Both the position numbers and the translations under genes were made by a program. From the NCBI GenBank assembly GCA_905221605.1, contig CAJNDS010002001.1, positions 1,129,001-1,193,000 on the forward strand: a stretch of 64,000 nt of DNA. Reading direction: 5' to 3'. This document shows positions 54,331 to 64,000 of the stretch, piece by piece. This DNA is from Symbiodinium natans. Taxonomy: Eukaryota; Sar; Dinophyceae; Suessiales; Symbiodiniaceae. Positions within the stretch are counted from its first letter, which is position 1. Every line of letters starts with the position of its first letter. The notes under the pieces were generated by a model. It was not told the origin of the DNA and searched no databases. It saw only the letters and a list, made by a program, of their open reading frames with translations.

Positions 54331-55504
54331 GATGAGAAAGCAGTGTAGAGCAGTGTTGCTTAAGTGTTGCTTTTGCTGAATTGAACTGGACTTCGTTGAA
54401 TCAGGGCCTCGCGGTGAATGATCTACCGGCATGGGTCCACTGCGTGCAGCAGCTCACGCGTGCGTTGGGCACCTGGAATGCACACGGGCGGCTATTGGCA
54501 TCGCGTCGTAAAATGAAGGGTTGTGTGGCCGTGACCCTTTTGAAGTTTACACACATCGTCGGCACACCGGTCATCTCAAGAAGTGTTGACGATGGCATCG
54601 CACCACCTAGCAAGATCTTGAGGATGCAGTACAGTGCGCTTGTCGCCAACACCCCATGCAGTTCATACATGCCATGCCACAAGAGTGAGTCCTTCTGGAG
54701 CAATGAGCAAGTCTCGGCCTGGTGTGGCCTGCCTGGCGGGCGAATGGCGCCGGCCGCCGAACGATCTGCAGGACTGCAGATTCCGTATGATTCCGTGAAA
54801 ACGCCCGAAAGCGGCCGAAAGCACTGTGAAACTTGCAGAAAACGACATACCATGCTGGACGAGGAGCAGCACGTCGGCGGGGGGCACAACTCCATCCACG
54901 ATGACAGTACTGCTGCTCAGGTTCGGGCTTGCAGAGCTGCATAGAGCTGCAAAATGCTGCAAACCCTCGAATCACGACATGGCATGCGAATCAATGAATG
55001 GGATAGGTCGGCCTGAAGCTTGCTCCAATCCACGGGACTGTCGCAGGGCAGCACAAGCAGCCAAGCAACGCAGCGCGGTGGCGGAAGTAGCAGAAGTGTC
55101 AGCACATTGGTTGAGGTTCACTGGTCGCAGTTGACGCCGCTGTTGCTGCAGGCTGGGTTCAACTGACCTGTTATACTTTTTGCCGAGCCTGCGCTGCAGG
55201 CATTTGGGCCATCCTGGTTCGAGACTGGGTCCGTGTCCGTGCACTTTGTGAACATGGCGGGGCCTGATGTGTGTTCAGGCTTGTCTTGACACTTCTAAGC
55301 TGGCGGAAGCCTGCAAGTCACAGGGGTTCGATAATCTGCACAAAGCTGCGCAAAGCTTGGCAAAGCTGCACAAAGCTCAGTTGAAGGTTGGCCATCGTCA
55401 GCCCGTCCGGGCCTTCATCGCCAAGCCCGACCCTTCCAAGTCGGCACAGCAATTGGATGTATGGATGGAACACCTTGACGGCACCTGAGACCCAAAGTTA
55501 GGGC

Positions 55505-55531
55505 GATGTGTGTGTGTGTGTGTGTGTGTGT
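55505..55531. repeat. (TG)n microsatellite
   Basis: About thirteen TG dinucleotides. Confidence 0.95.
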
Positions 55532-56116
55532 ATTGTGTGCACCAGCTTGGCCGATCGCGACTAGTGGCCCTATGCTTAAGGACGACTGGTTTTCGAAGGC
55601 ACAGCAAGTGTGGGCCTGCGGCCAGGTGAGATGACAACCATGGAGCCTCAATGGCACTAGCAATACATGAGCACATACTAGCACTTGCTACATCGTTTAG
55701 CACTTTTGGGATGCTTCCGTTGTGCTTCCCATCGCATGGCGAGCAGGCGCAGTCGAAGATTGCAAGCATCAAGCCGGTCAAGGGAAAGTGCCATGCCAAG
55801 TCAGCGTTTCAGAGAAATAGCACACTGTTCACAAAACGTCCACGAAATGTTCTCAAGAGCTTGAGCATCAAACTTGGCAGATCGTCCGAGGCTGCTGTTT
55901 ACTCGTTATGATGCGGGCACTCGGAGCTTGGAGCCGGAGCCTGCCAAGATTGAGTTTGACAAGGCTTCGGGGTGATTCAAAGTTCTTGGCTTTCATATGC
56001 TCCTCCGAGCACAGGTCATTGGGCCACTGTTTCCGTTCACGCACAGGAGGCGCTTTTTCTTGTGTGCTTCGGAACAGCAAGCCTTTCTGAATCCTTTTTT
56101 GGAACCTTTGCTCCAG

Positions 56117-56300
56117 GAAGCTGGAGCTCATCACCGAGTTCAACCCATGGTTTAGCGAGGCGCTTCCGAAGCTTCCTGCTTCTCGTGTTCTCGTGGGTTT
56201 GATATTGGAACGCCGGCCCAGGAAGCTGGTCAAACGTCTCCATGGGGGAAGCCGATTCTCCCGCCGGAGCACCTTTGTTTCAAACCAGATGGTGGCAGAA
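56117..56300 (+). CDS. Exon-like segment, unknown product
   Basis: After CTCCAG the frame reads KLELITEFNPWFSEALPKLP, then VLVGLILERRPRKLVKRLHG and a basic Ser-rich end. The composition is clearly protein-like and the opposite strand frame looks like a shadow. No domain is recognised. Confidence 0.5.
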
Positions 56301-57630
56301 GTTCAAAAGTCATCGCAAGTCATGATGTTCCGCCACCAAGGAGCTTCAATCAGATCATGCTGGGCATGGTAGGCCTTGGATGGGTTCGATTTGGATCTCT
56401 GTGGTTCTTTTCACGTGATGTCAGCATTTCCTTGCCTGCGCTGCCATCCATCACCTTGTCCGAACTCGCATTCTGCGACGGAGCTTCTGCTAAGTGTGTC
56501 TCTGCTTCTGGACATCTGAAGACTCGGTGAGGGGGTTGTGGATGTGAATTCACCTGCTTCGCAGAGAATCCCTGGAGCGCCGACCGCGTTGGGTTTGCAC
56601 TCCTGTGTTGGGTTCGGGGATGTGAGTTGGGGTTTTGGGTGTTCGGTGCTCGAACTGATGTTTCGTTGTTTTTGTGGTATGGGCTTGCTTTTCTGGGTAG
56701 GGTTTGGTTGGAGACAGTGCGCTTTTGGGGTTGCTTCCTAAGCTATTTGAAGTTCCCTGAACCCTAAGCTTTGGGCCTAAACCCTAAACCGCAAACCATA
56801 AATACTTTGGAAACTTAACGTTATGCTGCCAGCATCTTCATCATGCAGCGCGGTCTGAGCTGAACATGAACATGTGGCTGCTCTGGTGGCACCACTTACC
56901 TTCATGCCCCGCTGTCGGGTCAAATCTTTTTTTCTTTGGTATGGGGAAGCTTAGGGAAACCATGCCTGTTCGATTGTATCGGTTCTGTCGGAGGTGGAGC
57001 CGCGCCTCCCAGGCAACAGGGTTCCAGAGAGAGATGTTCTTTGCCTTTGTCTTTCTGTCTGTCTTTTTGTTGGAGGTTTCCACCGGTTGCGGGCGACCAG
57101 TGGCTGCACCAGGCAGGCCATGTACTCTTACGTAGAGGTTGTTTGCTGGGTGTGATCTGCCACTTTTCATCAGTTTCTCACGTGTTTTCTCGTCGCCCAT
57201 GTTGCCGCGCTGAGGGTTCTGCTGACATGTTCAGCTGTTCAACTCCATCGTGACTGCCCAGGCGCTTGGCGGCCGCACACCTGTGGGCCTTTTCGGAGGC
57301 TGCGAGGCGCGACCGGAGTGCGACCTGAATGCGGCTTGAGTGAGGCCTGAGTGCGGCCCACTTTTTCGGGCCTGGGCTGTGCCTTGAGGTCATCTTGATC
57401 AATGGACCCATTTTTGTGGGTGTGGACTATGAGTGCTCACGAGAAATCGTCGGCAGCGGTGAGACCCCGCGTGCCGAGTTCAGGCGCGTCTTAAGCCTCA
57501 AGGGTGCTTTCAGCAGCAATGGCCGATGTCACGAATTGGTCACTTGTACACATGAGTCACTGGCATAAGAATCATTAAGCCTTCAAGACTTCCAGAGGCC
57601 TGCCACAAGCCCACCTATGCCTCCAGAGCA

Positions 57631-57672
57631 TGAGGTTCTTCAGAGGTTCTTCAGAGGTTCTTCAGAGGTTTT
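57631..57672. repeat. 11-bp tandem repeat GAGGTTCTTCA, 3.5 copies
   Basis: Three exact copies of GAGGTTCTTCA followed by a partial one. Confidence 0.95.
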
Positions 57673-57989
57673 GTATTTTGCCAAGTCAGGGTCGTCAAGG
57701 ACTTTCGGCCCTAACGCCTCTTACACGGCCTTACTAATGCCTCCGTGCGGCCTCCGTATATGCCCTCTCAGGTTTATAGATCGATTCTAGAGATTTATGT
57801 TTCCGGACGCGTCGCGGAGGGCTGGGAGGGGAATGGGGAAAGAGCCAAAGCATGGGGGCTTGCCATGCGTTGGGGGTCAAGCCTTCGAGGGATATGCTTC
57901 GCTTCGACTGCCCACGAGGTGGACGACAACATACTTGCGAGAAAAGAGCTCCCAAAAGCTCGTGGCGCAGATGACTCTCCAGGATCCAT

Positions 57990-58090
57990 GTGTCTACAAT
58001 ACTCCGAAAATCTGCACAGACACAGCTGGACACCAGCTGGAACTGGTTGATCATGTTTGTGCAGGAGATGCAGCTGAAGGCGTCCCTTGA
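57990..58090 (+). CDS. Exon-like segment, unknown product
   Basis: Reads ILRKSAQTQLDTSWNWLIMF and VQEMQLKA, an amphipathic helical piece ending near a GCGTCC that could be a GC donor. Flanking junctions are unresolved. Confidence 0.4.
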
Positions 58091-59639
58091 TGGTTACGCG
58101 CATCTTCGAGCGCAGAGCGATGGCCTGGCGCAGGCCAGCCGGTTAGGGTGCAGGTGTAGGCTTGCCCTATAACTCTGCTGCATCTGTGCCAGGCTAAACT
58201 CTGACGCAAAGATGGCCGAGCCGGAAAAAGATGCCTGCTGATCCGTGCCTTCTTGTGTGCAACCGACAGCCGATGGTCGCCCTGCCCTCCCCCTGAAAAT
58301 GCGAGTTTGACTGCTGTTGGGCCTTGAGGCGAGTCCTAGTGCATGCTTGGACAAATCGCGATGTCAGCTTCTCAGGTCATCTGAGGCAGTCTGAGAATTC
58401 GGGCGGGTTAACGTCGACTGCGCTGCGAGACCGCCAGGTGGACAACGCCTCCTGCTTTGGCAAACTCCTTCAAGCATTGCCTCCACTGGTAAGAGGACTC
58501 ATATGTTCGAATGGAACGAGCTTAGAGTCTTAGAGTACAGCTTGAAAGAGCATGTCCAGTGCATGCTCCATGTTCAACTCGCAGGACTAGACTTCCAAAA
58601 TCTGGCCTGCACTTTCCTCGACTTTCCTGTTGCGTGCTTGCCGAAGGCACGTGACCTGCTTGTCCCTTTTTTCCATGCGACTTCTCCAGCGATTTCTGGT
58701 CCGACTTTGAGGCTTGTGTCGCATTCGGCACAATAGTGCTGCAAAAGGATGTCAGAGGCTGCAGCGCGTTCCCTGTCCAGTTTCATTCATTCATGTGGTG
58801 CAGCATCGTCGTACGATCGCTGTAATGTTGCGCTTGTGTTCCCCACTCGACAAGTGGCATTGTTAGAGTATCGGGACAGAACGACATGCATCGTGTAAGG
58901 CGACGTGCCACAGGCAAACAGCAGGTAGCATTGCAGCCGGGCGACTCTCTCGGGATGAAATATGCAGGCCAGGTGGGTATCGGAATCCCGGCTCGGGCAG
59001 ATAAAGGGTGCCAGGATGTGAACGCTATATCAGCAGGCCAGGGAGGCTCAGGCGGACCACTGAGCCGGAATGTCCCAGCAAGCCCCGCCGACAGGCCTGG
59101 AGAAACTTAGTCTAAGCGCAGGATCAGCAGTATAGCAAGCTACAACCAGAGCATCTTTCAAAGTGTGTTGATTGTAAGTAAGGGACAGCCTGGGGATGGT
59201 CGAGGTGGCAGTATTGTCCGTCTGGCACATTGGGATGATTGAGCATTTCTGTTTGCATTTTGACAGCATTTTTCGGAGACTTTCCTGTTGACATGTGCCT
59301 CAACAAAATCCAACAAAATCCTACCAACACATCCGAAGGCTGTGATTGTGATTCTCTAGCAGTGTCTCGCAGAGCAGCGGATGTTTGGCTGTGTGTACTG
59401 CGCTAAGGCGTGGAAGCATGGACTTTGGCGACTTTATCAGTACTTTCCCACGATTCCCTCAGCATGCGAAGAGCCTGGACTGCTGTAGACCGTGTTTGCT
59501 GCCGCGATTGCTGCGAGCTATCCTGGCAACGAAAACACCTGAGGTGTCAATAGTCCGAGCTTCACTCGGCACAGAAGGGTCTGAGCCCCAGCTGAGGGCG
59601 TCTACAGCCAGCTAATTCGAGTGATTCGAGTGGATTCGT

Positions 59640-59945
59640 GAGGCACTGGGCCTTCTCGGCGAAGGAAATTGCGGACGTCTTCCGAGCTAAGTTTCCCGGC
59701 CTCGTGGTGCTGCAGTTGGAACTCTCGTGCAGGGCTTAGGGCTGTGAGCCAGCAGGGCATTTGCAACGCGTTTGCATGGCTCGATAGCTTTGATACAGTT
59801 TAAGGCTTCGGCATTCAGCCGCTACGAGCGATGTGCCCTTCATCGACTTGGCGCGAGCTTTGATTCAAGCTGATGTTCGTGTGGAGGCTTCGGGATACAG
59901 TGGACAGGCACCCCTGCATTTGAGCTTTGTGAGCTTCGTGAGCTT
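59640..59945 (+). CDS. Exon-like segments, one ankyrin-like
   Basis: 59640 to about 59735 reads HWAFSAKEIADVFRAKFPGL and VVLQLELSC. About 59821-59921 reads SDVPFIDLARALIQADVRVE and GYSGQAPLHL; the GxxPLHL end and the preceding LIQADVRVE are like one ankyrin repeat. A single repeat is weak evidence. Confidence 0.4.
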
Positions 59946-60569
59946 TGCAAGGTCACGAGCATTCGATGCAGACCGCATCAGTACGAGTTCCTCCGTGCAG
60001 CTTTGACCCATGCTGGGGCGGCAGTGTCAGGGTCTTAATTTCCATTGCAGGGACATCCTTCACAGATGTTCACATGCAGTCTGAGCCTTGGCATCTGCTC
60101 CAGGCAGCAGGTGGAAGATGAGTGCGACCAGATTACGTATCCTTTCTCGCACCCGAGGCCTGAGTGATTTGAGTGTTGGAGCAGTGGGCAGTGTATCGTG
60201 GATATTCGTGGCATCCCGAGGTTTGATTGGAGCAAGGCAGGCGTTCCATATGGTTCACATTCCTTTGGCCTTCCGTTCGATGTACACTTCTGCTTTGTTC
60301 CGCTTCACTTGTACACAGGTTGGTGACTGTCCGTAGGATTCTGCATTGCGGCCTAATCATGGCCCGAATTATTCAGCAGCATGCTACTTGTACAAAGTTC
60401 GAGTGTTTCAGTGGCAGTGGCTGTTGCTTCTCGTAGTAGGGCTAAAGTGGCTAAAGCTTGCAGCTTGACCTGCGTCGAACAAATGCAGAGAGCGGGCCAT
60501 CTTTGCTGCAGGCAGTTTCAGTGTATGTATGAAGTACAGGCTTCGTCAGATTCCGTGGAAACAGGTACC

Positions 60570-61225
60570 TGAATGTGGTGCTGGAGCGGAAGGAGCACTA
60601 CTTCGATGCGCTGCGTGATTACTTCAGCTTCCTAGTCGACCATGCTGCCGGAGAGGACTGAAGCAAACTGAAGCATGTCTTGCATCCCGAGTGATGTGAC
60701 GATGTGCTGACTTGCTTTCGTTTAGGCATGCTACCTGCCGGAGTTGATTGCTCGGCTCGTCGTGTAGTGGCCATAGTGTTGTTTGATCAATCTTTATTGC
60801 AGCTGGGCCAGGGATCTTGGGCCTACGGAGACCGTCTGAGGTTTCGGCAGCAACTGTGCAGTGCGTCTACCGACAGCAATCAGCAAGCTGCCGACATGCT
60901 CGATGGTACCATCGAGGCCTGCAGGGGCGCAGGCTGCAAGGACAGTGGGCACATCAAACGAAACTCTAGCGCAATTCTTGGAATGCGCGAGGCTTTTCTG
61001 GCAGCGGAAGATGGTCGAATGGAGGATGACGGCATCTCGACCTGCAGAGTGCTGCGGGTGTACAAGTGCTTACAAGAGTACAGGCTCCGTCAATCACTCA
61101 AGTGTCAGGCTATGGTAGCGGCCTTGTCTGTGACTCATCGCAGCGGTGGTCTGTCTCCCAGATATCCTCTGTCTCTGGCAGCTACGTCGGACGCAGCAAA
61201 AAGGTGGGATCACTTTGAATCCTAA
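60570..61225 (+). CDS. Exon-like segments, unknown product
   Basis: 60570-60660 after an ACAG reads YLNVVLERKEHYFDALRDYF and ends in HAAGED and TGA, so it may be a last exon. 60825-61064 reads RLRFRQQLCSASTDSNQQAA, then GMREAFLAAEDGRMEDDGIS, protein-like and acidic, open to a TAA at 61225. It may belong to a further gene. Families are not recognised. Confidence 0.4.
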
Positions 61226-62517
61226 GGTTGGGGCAAGACGTTCCAGATCGAAGTCGTAGCTATAGTTATGGCCTACTCATCGGAGAGGCTGGGAGAGTCT
61301 GGGAGAGGCAGAAAGGGCCAGGCATTCCAGGTGTCAGCTTTGCAGAGCCCTGTGATATGGACTGCAGTCAAGAGTCATCGGGGGGTCCTGGGAAGAGCTT
61401 CATGAGGATGCAAGCTGTGACACAAGCAGCAGCAACAGCAGCCTGTGGATGAAGGCGGCTCTCCGCAACGGGCGACGCAGCACTGCCCGCATGAGACAGC
61501 ACAGGGCTCAGCCGAGCTGTCAGCTCGTTACTGCGTTAACAATGGTATAATATGGTATATGTATTGATTGGGAGTTGTCCTCAGGCTGGGTTCAACAACG
61601 CAGCTGATGCAAGGCAGCTAGCTTACAGAATGCATGTCATTCAGACAAGCTGGAATTTCAAGCAAGTTTCTCAGGTCCCCTTGAGGGTAGTCAGCCACGG
61701 ACTCAGCACAGATGTTCGTGCTGTTAGCATGTAATGCATGCAACAACCGCTGGTGCGCGCGATGCTCAAAGGCCTGAGCCTGCCAACGAAGTGGGATTTG
61801 GGCTGGCAGGGTTTGGAGGCTCTGCACTTTGCGATCGCTTCGCACCGTTGGTTGATGTGCTGCTGCAGGACCCGCAGAACAGGAGCTAGCTGAGCTGCGG
61901 GCCGAAAACAAGCCTTGCCCTCGGAGGAAGTTTCTGCACGTTCCAGCCAGATAAGTGCCCGGTGACTGACGTGTTGTGAGCCTTCCAAGGCTCTTGCGGC
62001 TTGCGCCCCAGAGCTATGGACTCTTCGTTCCCACAGTTTTAGCCGTGGGACGAAGTTGACACACCTGTCTTGGGGGCCTGCTAGGCGACAGCTGGAAAAC
62101 CATCCAGAGCTCTTCCGTCTCTGCTCGGAAAACAGACTTCTGCGAGAACATCTGGTTTCGGAACTCAGCTGCTTTGTGCCCTATGCAAGCATGAACTCAT
62201 GTCATCCAAGCAGGATGCTCATCAGACCCCATCTGCAGGCTACGCTTGTGCAGCAGAAGGCGTCGTCCCACCAGGCCGGCACGTGTTTCTGCACCACTGT
62301 GCTTCTATGGTGTGCAGCCGCAGGAAGTGGATTTCTTCCACGGCCGTGCGTGCAACGCCAAGATGCCCACATTTGATATGCGACTTGCAGATCTGACTTC
62401 ATGTCCAGGAAAGGTCGGCTTGCCATGGATGGCAGCTCACAGGGTGACCTCGGCGAGATGGACCCATCAATCTTGGAAGAGAGTCCTCAGAGCTACATGC
62501 TTCATGTGCAGCCCCAC

Positions 62518-62848
62518 AGAGCGGGAGAGGGGGAGAGAATCAGAGAGAGATAGAGATCAGGAAAGAGAGACATAAATGGTCACAAATACAAAAGAGGCAT
62601 AAATCTAAGTCTAAGTATGAGATAGATCTAAATATAACATATCACATATAAAATAGATAAAGAATAATAAAAAAGAAAAAATAAAACAGAAAGCTAAGTA
62701 ACTAAAAAGGAAAAGTAACTAAATAAATAGAAAGAAATAAATAAATATAAATATAGCTGTAAATATAAATAAATAAATATATATATATAGAAATAGAAAT
62801 ATAAATATAAGTATAAGTATAAATATACATATAAATATAAATAAATAC

Positions 62849-62895
<47 letters not shown>
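62518..62895. repeat. GA-rich, then AT-rich low-complexity DNA with (TA)n
   Basis: GAGAGA-type DNA (62518-62575) passes into ATAAATAAATAT-rich sequence and a (TA)n run of about 20 units at 62853-62893. Long frames across it are artefacts. Confidence 0.9.
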
Positions 62896-62897
<2 letters not shown>

Positions 62898-63368
62898 ACA
62901 GGACGCTTCACTGGCGCGAACGACATCACGACTCCTGAGCTCCGGGGAGGCCACGTGCAGCAATGATGCGGAGAAGTCACGTTCTGTCACGTTCTGTCTC
63001 TGTGGTGCAGGACGCTGAAGCCGAAAAGACTGCTCGTAAGCTTGGTGAAGGCAATCGCTGCGACCTTCAGAATTCCTCCAGTTGCTGGTCATCAATCTCG
63101 AATGACTCGAATGGCTAGGCCAGCGCTTGGCCTTGAAACAGTTTCCGGGCATCGAGGCTCTCGCCTGGCTGGAATGGATGTTTAACTTGTATGCGCGGAT
63201 GATGGCAGATGACGAACATGAAGTTCTGTGCAGGAGGTAACCCACCTCAGCTCGGATTCTGGAGAGGAGTCGGATGATTCGCTTCGGCATGAGGCTGCTT
63301 GCTTTCCCCTCCCTCCCAGAAAGAAAGCACGAACTCCCTGAATATTGGACAAGTGAGGTCTTGGGAGC

Positions 63369-63868
63369 CTTCTCTCCTCTTCTCCTCTTCTCCTCTTCTC
63401 CTCTTCTCCTCTTCTCCTCTTCTCCTCTTCTCCTCTTCTCCTCTTCTCCTCTTCTCCTCTTCTCCTCTTCTCCTCTTCTCCTCCTCTCTCCTCTCCTCTT
63501 CTCCTCTTCTCCTCTTCTCCTCTTCTCCTCTTCTCCTCTTCTCCTCTTCGCTCCCTTCTCCTCTTCTCCTCCTCCTCTTCTCCTCTTCTCCTCTTCTCCT
63601 CTTCCTCCTCCTCCTTCCTCCTCTCTCTCCGTCTTCTCCTCTTCTCCTCTTCTCCTCTTCTTTCCTCTTTCCTCCTCCTTCTCCTCTTCTCCTCCTTCTC
63701 CTCTTCTCTTCTTCTCTTCTTCTCTCTTCTCTCTTCTCTCTTCTCTTCTTCTCCTCTCCTCTTCCTCTTCTCCTCTTCTCCTCTTCTCCTCTTCTCCTCT
63801 TCTCCTCTTCTCCTCTTCTCCTCTTCTCCTCTTCTCCTCTTCTCCTCTTCTCCTCTTCTCCTCTTCCC
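63369..63868. repeat. Polypyrimidine microsatellite, unit TCTCCTCT
   Basis: About 500 bp in which an 8-bp TCTCCTCT unit repeats with some interruptions. The plus strand is almost pure C/T. The Glu/Arg-rich or Leu/Ser-rich ORFs across it are repeat products. Confidence 0.95.
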
Positions 63869-64000
63869 TCTCTTCCATCTCTGCCTTCTCCTTTCCTCTC
63901 TTCTCTCTCTTCCTGCTCTTGTTATCTTCCTATTACCTCGAACATGACCCTGCTCAAGCTGGAACTCTCAGCTTTCGCCCAACCTTAAATTCGTGAACCT

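Noticed and set aside
62694-63878. 394-aa Glu/Arg-rich minus-strand ORF
   Set aside because: Most of it is translation of the TCTCCTCT polypyrimidine repeat followed by AT-rich repeats; no independent protein-like region.

Overview
This window looks like nuclear DNA of a dinoflagellate, most likely a symbiodiniacean or a relative. The main reasons are a kinesin gene cut into many very short exons with several GC-AG introns, large retroelements carrying methyltransferase-like domains, and abundant low-complexity satellites. The organism is inferred; no rRNA or other species marker was seen, and no tRNA was recognised by eye.

Left part (1-10.86 kb): one non-LTR (LINE) retrotransposon on the minus strand. 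Its first ORF (10436-4785, 1883 aa) carries a C5-cytosine DNA methyltransferase domain. Its second ORF (from 3962, running off the window start after at least 1320 codons) has an APE-type endonuclease, a reverse transcriptase and a C-terminal CCHC cluster. An 822-bp gap between them holds a 225-aa ORF on the opposite strand. A palindromic array with 55-bp spacing lies just upstream of the first ORF.

Middle-left (10.86-17.7 kb): mostly non-coding. It contains a G-rich GGGGGCTTAA-type satellite in two blocks and three tandem families (about 127, 135 and 51 bp), plus a decayed LINE tail and a minus-strand gene fragment.

17.72-27.51 kb: a second, unrelated retroelement on the plus strand, of the tyrosine-recombinase (DIRS/Ngaro/PAT-like) type. 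It has split direct repeats (A1 ... B1-A2 ... B2-A3 ... B3) with an extra 629-bp tandem copy at the right end. Gene order is unusual: small coiled-coil ORF, tyrosine recombinase, gag with CCCH finger, then a polyprotein with a 2OG-Fe(II)-oxygenase-like segment, a methyltransferase-like segment, RT and RNase H. Frameshifts in gag and RNase H suggest this copy is decaying.

27.5-30.1 kb: a proline-rich minus-strand ORF, a 670-bp compound ACT/ACTAAC/ACGAAC microsatellite, a GCGAAGC repeat and about 670 bp of degenerate TTTAGGG-like sequence.

31-63 kb: an exon-sparse region on the plus strand. The clearest gene is a kinesin motor at 44.1-47.1 kb. A perfect-looking kinesin first beta-strand exon lies 12.8 kb upstream at 31.3 kb, with unrelated-looking coding segments between. 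Further downstream are coding segments of unknown function, including one ankyrin-like piece. The window ends in AT-rich and polypyrimidine microsatellites.
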